From Hippopus hippopus (taxonomy: Eukaryota; Mollusca; Bivalvia; Cardiida; Cardiidae), in NCBI GenBank assembly GCA_946811185.2, contig OX328097.1:30217627-30281626 (forward strand): DNA of 64,000 nt. The letters run 5' to 3'. Positions within the stretch are counted from its first letter, which is position 1, and each line of letters begins with the position of its first letter. Of this stretch, positions 52,980 through 63,614 are shown one piece after another. The position numbers and the translations under genes are program-made. The notes beneath the pieces are model-generated. The model was not told where the DNA came from and searched no databases. It saw nothing but the letters and a program-made list of their open reading frames with translations.

Positions 52980-53200
52980 CCCTTTACCAAACAATTCTGT
53001 TTTTAATTACCCTGATGCAGAGGGCTTTTGACAACATTGAAAGAAGAGGAGAAAAAAGCTGGTCACCAGCTTTTTATACTTTTCTCACAATGTTTCCTTT
53101 CAGAAATAAACCTAATCATTTGGGCTACAATTGTTTCATCCTCCAACTTTGCTTTCAAAATAGACATGATGAAAATTTTGTTAAATGGTAAAAGGTTGAA
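52976..53200 (-). mobile_element. MITE-A copy abutting the previous one
   Basis: TTAACCCTTTACCAAACAAT to GTTAAATGGTAAAAGGTT. The core GGAGAAAAAAGCTGGTCACC is mirrored by AGCTTTTTATACTTTTCTC. Two MITEs joined at one TTAA suggest insertion into the duplicated TTAA of an existing copy. Confidence 0.7.
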
Positions 53201-53344
53201 ATGGTTGCATGTCTACTTCTTATACAGCCCTTGTTTAATTCAACCTTACAAGTTGTTGGACCAGAGACAGCCCAGTGATATGATACCAGCAGATAAAGGG
53301 GTCAGTGGGCTGTCTCCTGTAGATAACTTTTTGTGTCTTGCAGC

Positions 53345-53540
53345 AGAACCCTGCAACCCTGCAGAAAAGTGCTTTAGGAAACACTGTGGGAAAAGACAAC
53401 TAACAATTTCTCCTTTCAACACAATGTTTCCTACCCTTTAATAGGTAAATTGTAGAATGTTAGCCAAAATCAATGAGTCGTCTGCAAATGCTTTGAATTT
53501 GAAGAAGTCCAGAATTTTATCAGTTGGTAAAGATTAAAAG
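53345..53540 (-). mobile_element. MITE-A copy, diverged
   Basis: GGAAACACTGTGGGAAAAGA, AACAATTTCTCCTTTCAAC, GAGTCGTCTGCAAATGCTTT, ATCAGTTGGTAAAGATTAA. Confidence 0.6.
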
Positions 53541-54426
53541 AAATAAACGTGAGAAGTCTTGAAAATTTTGTAGATATTTATCTTTATTACATTTGTAGTA
53601 ACATAACACTTTTATATTATTCTCATGTTATTTGGGTCCCTTGATGAAGCAAATTTCTGCTTCAGAAAAAATATTGTTAAAAAATCCAAAATTGTTTATT
53701 AATTTGCCATTTCTCACAATGTTTTCAAAGGACTATTAATTTTGCGCAGCTAATAAGACTTGTATGTAACGGAATTTCTTTTTCCACACAATGTCAATGA
53801 CTGAATTTTACTACATGTATATTGCTTTCACTCTTAAAGGGGCATTAAGGATTTTTGTTCTAAACATAAACAAGAATATTGCTTTTCCTTTATTTAACAA
53901 AGTCTTGAAACCTACCTTTACTTTTAACACTAGATAAAATCTGAGGCAAATGGAGAAAAATAATTGAAAGATTGAGATGAAAACATTGTGGCAAATAGAT
54001 ATTGCTGACTGTGAGCAATGTCATATTTGGTCACAATATTTTCAAAAGCAGTCTGTTGCAATGCTGTTTTAATTTAGTGGCATTTCGTGGTTAGGATTTA
54101 AATACCCTTTTAACTGTTACTGATTTTGAAAAGTACCGGTAAATATTAGTATGAAATTCTTTGCAGTGCAAAGATGGTAAACATAGAACATTAATACTAT
54201 AGCACTATTTTTCTTTAATTAAATGTTTTAATGACTGTATGTCCAATGATATATGAGACCACCATTGCACAAATTATAACATGTGGTCCCTGTGAGGTGT
54301 AGTTGTCTTGCAGTCATGGTTCCTTTTTAGTGTCATTCTTCTAGCAGGAGAAAGCTCTGTAAGAGATGTTTGTAAATATAGTATCTCAAGAAATACAAGT
54401 TTTTAGCTCACCAGAGCAAAAAGTGC
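53541..54426. other. non-coding stretch
   Basis: Contains decayed MITE-A cores (near 53700 and 53980-54060, for example GAAAACATTGTGGCAAA) and no gene. Confidence 0.4.
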
Positions 54427-54651
54427 TTAACTCTTTACCACAGGACAGATCCTAGACTTGTCCAATCGAAAACATTTGGAAACAACAATTTAAGTGTGGC
54501 TGGAAGGATGGAACTGTCTTTGAATGAGTAGAAAACATTGTGGATAAAGGAGAAAATGCTGGTTACCAGCATTTTCTCCTTTTCCCACAATGTTATCAAA
54601 AGGCTTCTTCCTCAGGATCGTAAAACTCGGGATTGTGTGGTAAAGGGTTAA
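54427..54651 (+). mobile_element. MITE-A copy with the best-kept palindrome
   Basis: TTAACTCTTTACCACAGGAC to GTGTGGTAAAGGGTTAA. The core from 54531 (GAAAACATTGTGGATAAAGG, AGAAAATGCTGG) to 54600 mirrors almost completely and would fold as a ~33 bp stem. Confidence 0.9.
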
Positions 54652-55690
54652 GGAAAGCTTTTTTTTGTCCCATTCATTTACATGTATCTACTTGTATCTG
54701 TTCGTGAGTTTGTCTATTGTTGACAGTTTCTTTGAAACCATCTTGAATTGAGTTTGAAACTGCTTTCAACAGAATTTCTATCAAATCACAGCTGCCAAAA
54801 TTTAATGCTGAAAGTAGCCAAAAACTTGATTCAATCAACAATTAATCAAACCTGTAAGTTCACCTTCCCAGGAGTTTCTTAACTCTCACTTGTAGGTATC
54901 CCCCACAGAATTCTTCCTCAGCAACTGGCTGTTTTTCAGCCAACAGATTTCTTTACCAAACTGATTGAAATTGCATTGATCTCCATCAAATGGATGGATC
55001 ACAGCTCAAAAATATTGTGTGGACAAGTGTATTACTGGTGTGAGATGTTCAGAAACATAGGGATAAGTGAAGTGGCTGCAATGATAATACCAAAATACTC
55101 TTGCAATTTTGTTATATACTCCACAAAAATGGTAACAAAAATTTCATCATAATATTATACTGTGACAACACTGTGAATTTCATTAGTAATTTTAGGAAGT
55201 CTATCCTAATGGGTCATTTTTTCCCCTTCGAAAAGCAGGTAATGCTTGAAATTCTCTGTGAAGTAAAGGTTTAGAATTGGTCGCGTAACATGAATTAAAT
55301 GTGACAAATTATGCTTGTACATGTATAAAATAACTTTTAATTAAATAATTACAGAATACCTTGAAAGTCTTTGTATTGTCTCAATAGCTGTTGTAAATTA
55401 TTATCTTTTGCTGGATTACACAGGGCATAATATCTTTCCGATAAAAGATTTACTGGTGAACTTCACTGATAACAAAGTTCTCTCCCACAAACCCACCCTG
55501 GGATACTCGAAGAATTTCTATACCTGCAATAAATGACAAGAGAGCCATTGTTATAACCACTGACATAAGCCTTTCCATCTTGTGTCTGTTCGTCTGTATG
55601 TGTAACACACCAATATGGCCTTGCACTGGGACATACTTCATGCAAATTGCATGTTAGATTTGAACATGTATAGTCTATATCAAAGTTCTG
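54652..55690. other. non-coding stretch around a possible exon
   Basis: AT-rich DNA. The only coding-like signal is the minus-strand stretch at 55450-55578. Confidence 0.4.
55450..55578 (-). CDS. possible signal-peptide exon
   Basis: The minus-strand ATG at 55578 (context AAGATGG) is followed by MERLMSVVITMALLSFIAG, which has the charge, hydrophobic core and small-residue end of a signal peptide. Then comes EILRVSQGGFVGENFVISEV. The frame stops at 55450, but ACCAGTAAAT just before it can serve as a splice donor. Another minus frame over the same DNA (CPSARPYWCVTHTD, GYNNGSLVIYC) also looks protein-like, so only one of them, or neither, is real. No second exon was found. Confidence 0.22.
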   Translation of the reverse strand: MERLMSVVITMALLSFIAGIEILRVSQGGFVGENFVISEVHQ

Positions 55691-55903
55691 GGTAAGCTGT
55701 TACCAAACAACAGGGTTAATGACTTGTATAAATTGAAAGCACTAGTAGATGAAAAAGTAAGAGTGGCTAAACAATTGAAATTCATTTATGGAAGAGCTGA
55801 AAATATCCTGGGAAAAGGATGACATGCTGGTTACCAGCATTTTCTCCTATTTCCATAATGTTTTCATAAACTGTTTTCTTTAGAGGTAAAGGTAAAGGGT
55901 TAA
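55691..55903 (+). mobile_element. MITE-A copy
   Basis: GTTACCAAACAACAGGGTTA to GGTAAAGGTAAAGGGTTAA. The core GATGACATGCTGGTTACCAG is mirrored by CAGCATTTTCTCCTATTTCC. Confidence 0.75.
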
Positions 55904-56043
55904 ACATTTCATTCATGTGCCAGTTAGTGCACCTGGTCATGGGTATCTTTCCAAAGTACCATGCACAACACTAATATTCAGTGTGCATAGTGGAACAAGC
56001 ATATTGCATTTTTCTTAAATGACCCTTGGCCTGTGAAGCACTA

Positions 56044-56276
56044 TTAATCATTTACCACACAATCCTGAATTTTACAGACTCAGAGGAAGAAGCCTTATGA
56101 AAACATTGTAGGAAAAGGATTAAATACTGGTAACCAGCATTTTCTCCTTTTTCAATAATATTTTCTATCCTCTCAAATAAATTTCCATCATTTGAGCACT
56201 ATACGGTATTAATTGTCATCTGCAAATTCTTTCAATTTGGACCAGTCAAAGATTCTGTCTTGTGGTAAAAAGATAA
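56044..56276 (-). mobile_element. MITE-A copy
   Basis: TTAATCATTTACCACACAAT to TCTTGTGGTAAAAAGATAAA. The core AAAGGATTAAATACTGGTAA is mirrored by CAGCATTTTCTCCTTTTTC. Confidence 0.75.
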
Positions 56277-56282
56277 ATATAC

Positions 56283-56350
56283 TTTTCTGCAAAGTGTCGG
56301 TCGAGATCAGACTGCACTGAACATGCAGTCTGATCTTGAATCTGAACTGT
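56283..56350. repeat. MITE-B hairpin
   Basis: GATCAGACTGCACTGAACAT then GCAGTCTGATCTTGAATCTG, immediately after a MITE-A copy. Confidence 0.65.
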
Positions 56351-56888
56351 CTTACATGGTTTGATCTTTGAAAACATAATACTGGAGTGACTGTCTTTAA
56401 AATACTTGAATATTACCAGAGGCTGAATATAACAGTGGAAACGTAGATCTGTGCGATCGCCCTCGGCAAATTGAGGATTACAGGTATAAATATCTGCTTT
56501 AAAACGTCTTGCTTCGTACTTATGCTTTCATTTTATGCTTCCCACAGCTGTAGTTTTGTGAAAGAAACGTGATTAACATATTTTGATTTAAGTCCGTCAA
56601 AAAAACATGATTCTATTGAATACGAAACCGAAAGTAGGTTCAACCATCAACCTGTTTACCTGCGCTGAATACAATTTGTTCTTTACTGTGGCGTATTCAT
56701 AGTCACATATCGTTCTCTGATCGATTACTGAAATTTTCAAATCGCTCGGACTTTTAAAATCTGACTTAATCCTTCGTAATTGCTTCGTGTATCTCTCCAC
56801 ATACTGTGATGAAAAGGAGATAAATTAACGGTAGATCCCAGAAGTGATGAACTCTCGCGGTCACGTGACGAGACTTACAGACCCTATT

Positions 56889-57687
56889 GCAACACTCGTC
56901 ACAACTCGGCCGATTCCGTACCTACATCTAATGATGGCTCCCATCACCCGAGGTATGCCGAATGCCTATTGCAATACGTACTGGAAATCCCAGGGACCTA
57001 TTAATAGAATCTATATATAAATAATCATGCCATAGTTTACTTCAGACAGTGATCTTAAGGATAGTCCTATAAGACACTTCTGTTACTGAACTGTACCTCC
57101 TTATGTAAACTTTAAGTTAGATCTAAAATTACGAAAAGATGACGTAATATACACAGGTAAATCTCATAACACATTTCCAATGTCATATTACTTAAAACTA
57201 CCTTTTTGTTTGAAGTCTTGGTAGATCTATTTGTAGTTATTTTAAAACGGTTCGTTAAGACTGACTAAATTTAGAAATGACGTGTGATTTAAACGAGTCT
57301 TCTCTGAATCCCAACAAACTAAGCAGCCCTACCAGAGAAACACTCTTACTGCAATACTGACGGAGTGGACAAAATAGTTTTAGTTAGATTCTGCCAGTAA
57401 TAATCTTGAAATCACAAAAACAGCGTCTTTATAACCAACTTAAAATGCCTAAGTAAACTTTTTTATTTGCGCTCTAAGAGTTAATCGAGTCACCACGACG
57501 CCTGGGACCTCGGCGTCTAGGACAGGGTGAAGGATGGCACAATTTTCTAAACACTCTAGCAAGAGCTGTTGAGATGTTTTAGCTGTTAAGGAGTTAAATT
57601 AAGATTTTAAGATTAAGAAAATTATACCACTTATTAAATTTGATTCGAAATAATGTTTGAAATCTAAGGTGCGTTTAAATTGTAATT
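56889..57687. other. non-coding stretch
   Basis: GCAACACTCGTCACAACTCG to GATGATGG (56889-56935) resembles 59366-59412. Otherwise no gene or repeat is supported. Confidence 0.4.
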
Positions 57688-58020
57688 CCCTTTTATGTCC
57701 GCCGTGCCCCGGTAGCTCAGTCGGTAGCGTGCAGGACTTGAGAACAAGGGGTCGTGGGTTCGATCCCTGGCTCGGCCAATTTCCGAGGATTGATGATAGT
57801 CATTGCGACAGGATTCATTCCTCTCCCACCGCTGACCATTGTTTCGATGATGGTTATGTGGGAAAGCAGCCAGTGGCTTGGAAAAAAAATTGTGCGAAGT
57901 ACTGGTAAAAGAGACTCCAGGAATGCGTGGATAGGTGCACTGGTCGCTGCGATATAACTGAAATAATGTTGAAAACGGCGTTAAACACCATACAATCAAT
58001 CAATCAACCCTTTTATGTCC
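57688..58020 (+). mobile_element. full-length SINE with 13 bp target duplication
   Basis: CCCTTTTATGTCC stands on both sides (57688-57700 and 58008-58020). The tRNA-like head has an A box in GGTAGCTCAGTCGGTAGCG and a B box in GGGTTCGATCCC. The body contains GTGGGAAAGCAGCCAGTGG and GGATAGGTGCACTGGTCGC. The tail is GGCGTTAAACACC with (ATCA)n. The structure resembles the RUDI/meta-type SINEs of bivalves (memory only). A clean duplication suggests fairly recent insertion. Confidence 0.88.
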
Positions 58021-58360
58021 ATTATCTAGCAAGCGTAAACGAACTTGTGCATTACGACAGTTTTACAATACCTCACGAAAACGACCTGCTACAGAAAAGA
58101 AACAAAGCTTACACATACCGTTTACATACGTTTAGTTAATCCTAGTTTTGAATAACTCGGTCCATCAATTCAGGCACACCGGTATTCACAACAAATAGCA
58201 CACATTATCTGTTATCCCTGTTCACAACGAGACTGAGCTGGTATAGACCCTACTTTAATCCTGTTGCTTTGAAAAAATATCCATTGAATTTTTTACTATG
58301 ATTCGGGTTTATTCATTTGACGACGGAGTTGGTAACGAAACAAAAACTGGAATTTCCTTA
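58021..58360. other. non-coding stretch
   Basis: Target DNA of the SINE continuing to the 44 bp palindrome. No gene seen. Confidence 0.45.
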
Positions 58361-58367
58361 TTGCTAA

Positions 58368-58411
58368 CAGGGATCCTATATATACATGTGCATGTGTATA
58401 TACGATCCCTG
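58368..58411. mobile_element. 44 bp palindromic insertion with 7 bp duplication
   Basis: CAGGGATCCTATATATACAT folds onto ATGTGTATATACGATCCCTG around a GTGC centre. TTGCTAA precedes (58361-58367) and follows (58412-58418). The ends are the same as those of the palindrome at 13549. Confidence 0.75.
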
Positions 58412-58580
58412 TTGCTAATCTTGGAGGCGAGACTGCTTCCGGGTCGTAGTTAGTCAAAAGTAGTTTCAAGTGAAATTTTGCAGTAACACTTTTGTTGCAC
58501 TGTTTCATGGAGCTAAGAGGGCTTTGTGGTATATAATTATGCCCCCCTTCAACGAAGTGGAGGTATATTGCTTTGCTAAT

Positions 58581-58650
58581 GTCGGTCGGTCGGTCGGTCG
58601 GTCGGTTGGTCGGTCGGTCGGTCGGTCCGTCGGTCGGTCCGTCGGTCGGT
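58581..58650. repeat. (GGTC)n microsatellite
   Basis: About 17 GTCG units with a few GTTG and GTCC variants. The Val-Gly-Arg-Ser frame over it is an artefact. Confidence 0.95.
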
Positions 58651-58651
58651 A

Positions 58652-59178
58652 GACCTTACCTTGTCCGGATGATAACTAGACACAGAGTTGACCTAGGTTC
58701 GTCAAATTTGGCACAGACATGGGTCTCGGAGTGTAGATGATCCCTATTGATTTTGAGGTCAATCGGTCAAAGGTCAAGGTCACAGTGACCGTCAACATGT
58801 TGATATATATAGACCAAACCTTGTCCGGATGATAACTAGACACAGAGTTGACCTAGATTTGTCAAATTTGGCACAGACATGCGTCTTGGAGTGTAGATGA
58901 TCCCTATTGATTTTGAGGTCAATCGGTCAATGGTCAAGGTCACAGTGACCGTCAACATGTTGATATATAAACCAAACCTTGTCCGGATGATAACTAGACA
59001 CAGAATTGACCTAGGTTTGTCAAATTTGGCACAGACATGCGTCTTGGAGTGTAGATGATCCCTAATGATTTTGAGGTCAATCGGTCAAAGGTCAAGGTCA
59101 CAGTGACCGTCAACATGTTGATATATAGACCAAACCTTGTCCGGATGATAACTAGACACAGAATTAACCTAGGTACTT
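58652..59178 (+). repeat. 158-160 bp tandem repeat with nuclear-receptor-like motifs
   Basis: Units begin TTGTCCGGATGATAACTAGA at 58661, 58821, 58979 and 59137; the last is cut short. Each full unit ends with AGGTCAATCGGTCAAAGGTC and AAGGTCACAGTGACCGTCAA (the second unit has TGGTCA in place of AGGTCA). The units are about 95% alike by eye. A GGTCACAGTGACC perfect palindrome occurs at 58778, 58938 and 59096. Confidence 0.92.
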
Positions 59179-59179
59179 T

Positions 59180-59846
59180 AGACAGCAAGAAACGGAAAAG
59201 CAAAAGGTCTGCCATTAGCCGATCTGTGAAGCTTCGAAGATGGTCGATTTCACTCTATTTTCAATATGGAAAAAAACGGTGTAATGACACCTGATGTCAC
59301 GAATGCGATAGAGTTAGCTCTCTTTGAGCATTCTTGTATGTGGAAAGAAAATGCAAGTCTCGCGAGACAGGCACTCGTCACAACTTGGTCGATTACATAC
59401 CTATTAATCTCAGATGGTAATCTTTGTTTTGCAGTATTGTGTAACATATACACAATTTTACAAAACAAACACATAACAGGTAAAGCAGGTTAAACGCATT
59501 CCTTTCTAAGTGGGGCGTTACGATTTTACGAACGGTAAAGCGGCAAACTTCGGATGAAGAAATGTACTGTGTGGGTGCAGATCAAGCTACGTGATACAGT
59601 CGAAGGACTTGATTGATTGATCGGATCACCCGTTTGGCGAGACAGGGCGATATTATCCGAACCTTTACGGTGCTCGTAACGTAGCCAAATCATTAAAGAT
59701 GATCGCTACAGTTTCACCATTTTTTCAAAACATTCAGAATTTCATGAAACTTTGTTTGGTGATAGTTTATTATCTGATCTACAAAAAAAGGAGATAAAAA
59801 GAGGGGGTCACCAGCCTTGGGAAAATTCTATGAATTTTTCTTTTAG
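59180..59846. other. unresolved stretch
   Basis: A 75-codon plus-strand frame (59266-59493) begins MEKNGVMTPDVTNAIELALF. Part of its DNA recurs near 56.9 kb, which suggests a repeat and not a gene. Nothing else is seen. Confidence 0.35.
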
Positions 59847-60112
59847 TACACCCTGCATTGCGACAGTTCAGGATTAAATTTCACCTATGAAAACTAAGTC
59901 TATGAATATTTTTTGAAATGACAACAGTTATAAGCAAATTTTATGGTGAAGCATCAAATTTGATGAAAAAAAATAATTTAGAGTGTACTGAGTACACCCT
60001 GCATTGCGACAGTTCAGGATGAAATTTCACCTAATTTTAAGTAAATTTTATGGTGAAGCATAAAATTTAATGAAAAAAAAAAACAATTTAGAGTATACTG
60101 AGTATCAATATT
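59847..60112 (+). repeat. two-unit tandem repeat (146 and ~118 bp)
   Basis: Both units run from GTACACCCTGCATTGCGACA through GTTCAGGAT(T/G)(A)AATTTCACCTA and TTTTATGGTGAAGCAT to AATTTAGAGTRTACTGAGTA. The second lacks about 28 bp in the middle. Confidence 0.8.
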
Positions 60113-60518
60113 TAAAAAAAAAAACCTTAACTTATGGCTAAAACACCTTTATTTTGGGGGATAAAAAACCACAAAAAAACCAAAGAGTGTCTTTTAAAGT
60201 TATTTTTTTAAATGTTCTAACATTCAGAGTTTTCTTATTTTTTTTTTTTTTTTTTTATAAATAATATTCAGGTACTAAACTAAATGAATCAGGCTAAAAA
60301 CAAATAGGTAACCAGCCTTATTTTTAAAGAAAATACATTTTAAGTTTGTGGGTTGGGCACTAACTAATGAGTAAATGTAGGGTTTGTCAAAGACGAAGAC
60401 ATTATATGAAGTAAATTATCTTATTATTTTCAATAATACAACAATATTTATAAGAATCAAGTTTCTTGGTCATAATAAACCAATTCATAGCATATAAATG
60501 CAATACTGATGTTAGCAT
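60113..60518. other. non-coding stretch
   Basis: AT-rich with a T-run at 60238-60257. No gene. Confidence 0.45.
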
Positions 60519-60750
60519 TTAACCCGTTTCCAAACGACTAATTTTAGACTCTTCTAAATTTGACGCGTTTGCAGACGCTAAACCAAAACCTGGTATTCAA
60601 GTATCACAGTTCTTTGATGGGTCAGAAATCATTGAGCGAAAAGGAGAAATCAATCGTCAGGAGCAATTTCTCCTTTTGACATCAGTGTTTTCTAATGTTT
60701 TCTAATGTTGTCTGCTGCAAACTCATCAAGCTAAGGGACAACCTGGTAAA
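60519..60750 (+). mobile_element. MITE-A copy, diverged
   Basis: TTAACCCGTTTCCAAACGAC, GCGTTTGCAGACGC and GAAAAGGAGAAATCAATCG with AGGAGCAATTTCTCCTTTTG. It ends CTGGTAAAGGAGAAAG. A TTTTCTAATG unit is duplicated near 60689. Confidence 0.65.
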
Positions 60751-62287
60751 GGAGAAAGAGTTATGTACAGCCCCTGGTTTTCTGCAAGTCTTTACCAAGT
60801 GACATAATTTTGGGCTAGACCAAACTGAAAGCATCTGCATCTGAAAGGATGTTTTAGCTCGACGATACGTCTGCCAGATAGAGCGCTAGTAGTAGCATCT
60901 GTGTCAATATTTCCGTTGTTAGGTGACGTAGTTAGGCGATTCACTTTGACTTTCAGACCGATCTTTTGAAAGCGTAATTTTGGATTCTTGCCTCGCATAT
61001 AATTATTTGGCTTGATTCAAATACTTTTTTCTTCATTTTACTGACATGAAACGACCCGTTTTAGTTCTTGGTTTATCCATTCTGCAGACATTGACAAGTG
61101 TGGCAAGATCAATTGTGTTAGGTGCTCACCGTTTTTTCGAGTAAAAGGTGAGCGTGATGGTTACACGAAGCGTGAAAATGGAAACTGTCGCGAACGTCGT
61201 TAAGTAAACCGTAACAGGAACAGAAAACGAGAAATGAATATGGCTGTGCTTGACTGAAATTCATGTACATGATGTCATCGATTTTTGAAAAAATAGTTAC
61301 GCGTGGTCCCGGTAGAAGATCCCACTTTCGCATCTTCGGTCCGAACCTTGAAATAAAAAAGGATAGGTTATTACCTCAAAACTCAAAGACAAACTGCTTG
61401 CTTCTTTTCAACAATTTTACGCCAATAATGCAGGTAATAAGAACCCTTTACATAAGTTTGCATTTAAAACTTACCTTTCCCCATTATTTCTAATTTTTTG
61501 ACTCGGACTACTTGTTAACTATCAAATGGGGAACATCATAATACACGGGCAGCTAACCATCAAAATATTTTTGGAACAGTTATGCTCCTGTTCGACTTAG
61601 AATTTTCAAGAACTTTGATATTTCACAGAATCAGGCAGCTGCAGCCGATCGAAGACATCCGCATGCGGCGCTCTTGTTTCAGAATTCGTTTTAGTGCTCC
61701 ATTTCCATATCGGTTGGGTACATTTTGACATTATGGGTCATGATCTTGGCGATACTGAAGGGTAAAAGGTTCAAGACCTTGATAATAAAAACGAAATCTT
61801 TATCTGGTAAACATGAAATGTAAAATAGCTTTTGTTCCCTTATCGATGATAAATTTCCTCTATATTCTCACCCAACCGTGAGATGGAAATTCTAATACCA
61901 TGGTGAATATACTAATTTTATCGGTCCATACATTTTCAGTAGCTAGCCGTTAATTTAAAAGCCGGTCGCTCGGATCAATCAAACTCATTCAATACATTCA
62001 TCGTAGTATTAACTGTCTGCCCCCATTGCTTTTATTCCAGTTGGCCATCACAAAGTTCTGTCATTACCGTAATCGAAAATGTGTGGTGAATAGTCAAAAT
62101 TTGAACTCGGATTTGGCTAAGATTTTAGAATTAGAACTCGCAGGTCGAGATGGTTAAAGTCGCGAGAATCTGTCACACTCTCGCCTTCCACTACAATCGG
62201 TACTGGCATAATAGACTGATTGATTGAAGAGTTGTTTACGCTGCTTTCAACATTAGTTCAGTAATACCACAGCCATAGCTACTTCTT
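60751..62287. other. non-coding stretch
   Basis: Another MITE-A 5' start may lie at 60788 (TCTTTACCAAGTGACATAAT to CTGAAAGCATCTGCA). No gene: the frames here are short, overlap each other on both strands, and show no domain. Confidence 0.4.
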
Positions 62288-62350
62288 CCAAGTGAGGCTC
62301 GAAACGGGGGCCTCTAGGTTACGCTTTACCACTTGACCCTGCAGAACCCC
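62288..62350 (-). mobile_element. SINE tRNA-like head
   Basis: On the minus strand, GGTCAAGTGGTAAAGCGTAA is A-box-like and CGTTTCGAGCCTC B-box-like. No body is recognised, so it is a decayed fragment. Confidence 0.4.
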
Positions 62351-63269
62351 TCGCAAAATTCATGGCAGATCTTTCGGTAAACCAGGGGTGTTGATACTAA
62401 GGGAGAGAACTACCCATAAGCAACAGAAAATTGTACTGTGAATTTCCTCTCTTCAGTCATCAAATACGTACAAGTGGTTTCCAGCGCAAGGTTTGTACGT
62501 TCAAACACAGAAAATTTGTGGTTCTTAAAGGTGGCCCTTCAGATTTTGGGACGAAAATTTTACAAAAATACAAAAAATCATCCTTATACTCCCAAAGCCT
62601 TTTAATTTTCATTCATAAAACCGCAGTAGTCGAAAACCATCCGACAACAAGAGAAATTAGAGATTTACTACGGCCCAGGTCGACACCGACGGGAAACACG
62701 GTCTATTTTTACATGAGCAACTCGCTCATTTACATACCGGAAATACGCAGACGAAGCTTCAAACATAGCGTCAGAAGAAGACATTATGGAAAATAATTAC
62801 ATGTTTGTTATGTTATGGAATTCAAGCGTCATTAGTCACGTGCCAGTCACTTGACATTCCCACAATGCTTTTTTGATTTCTGGCGCGAAATCTAAAAATA
62901 CCTTAAGAGGCTACGTAGCCTTTTAAGGGAACACCATAATTTTTTTTTTTTTTTTTTTGTAATTTTATAATTCTTAATTATTGATGATTTGTATTGTTTT
63001 TTCGTATAAATTTCAGTGATATATATATATTTTAATTTGGTGAGATGTGAAAAATCTAAATACCCTCCTTTAAACTCACCTTGTCGCCTCATTGACTCAA
63101 ATTCATCTTTTAAGTCTCATTTTACTAGCTGCAGTACTTATCAAACTGACAAGTAGTTGTTATGATGGTGGCCACGCCGGGGCGACATGAAGTGTTCTGT
63201 TTTGCTTTCACTACTATTTGACATAAATAGTGTAAAGTTCAATAAAGAGACTTTTCACTGACACTGTCT
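62351..63269. other. non-coding stretch
   Basis: A 121-codon plus-strand frame (62431-62796) is basic and low in recognisable content, so I do not call it a gene. A T-run lies at 62941-62959 and a (TA)n run near 63020. Confidence 0.4.
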
Positions 63270-63502
63270 ATCACTTTACCAAAATTTTAGAAAAGGTTTA
63301 ACAGTAAGCATGAACAGATGAAAAGTTAAATATGATTGAACTGACGGGATTGGTCTTTGATCGCAAAGAAAACACCAGGGAAAAAGAGATCTCGCGGGTA
63401 ACCAGCATTTTCTCCTTTTCCCACATTTTTTTTTTTTTTTTTGAAAGTTGTCTTCCTTTAGGTCGTCAGTTTAACTCGGGATAGTGTGGTACAGGTTCAA
63501 AC
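63270..63502 (+). mobile_element. MITE-A copy, diverged
   Basis: CACTTTACCAAAATTTTAG, GAAAACACCAGGGAAAAAGA, GGTAACCAGCATTTTCTCCT and GTGTGGTACAGGTTCAA. The right arm holds a T-run in place of the expected ACAATG. Confidence 0.6.
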
Positions 63503-63614
63503 TCCCACACACCGTCTTGGCATGTTTTGAGTCAACCATAGTACCATTTACTACATCACTGTTATATGGCAATCAAAGAAAAATTAGAACACAGCGTCCC
63601 CTCTGATGCTTTAA

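Larger units (their letters stand above)
50588..56888. mobile_element. possible 6.3 kb inverted-repeat element
   Basis: AATAGGGTCTGTAAGTCTCG at 50588-50607 is inverted exactly as CGAGACTTACAGACCCTATT at 56869-56888. Further inward, CACTTC(C/T)GGGATC is shared by both ends at slightly different distances. No target duplication is clear. The interior holds seven MITE-A copies and no transposase. The left end lies only 33 bp from the edge of OLD. Confidence 0.5.

Noticed and set aside
57706..57777. Possible tRNA gene
   Set aside because: The A and B boxes are good, but the acceptor stem pairs poorly, and the sequence continues into a SINE body and tail with a 13 bp target duplication.
58470..58652. 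Val-Gly-Arg-Ser repeat protein
   Set aside because: A translation of the (GGTC)n microsatellite.
62431..62796. 121-codon ORF
   Set aside because: Longest frame in its region, but no motif, no splice context, no repeat or conservation evidence.
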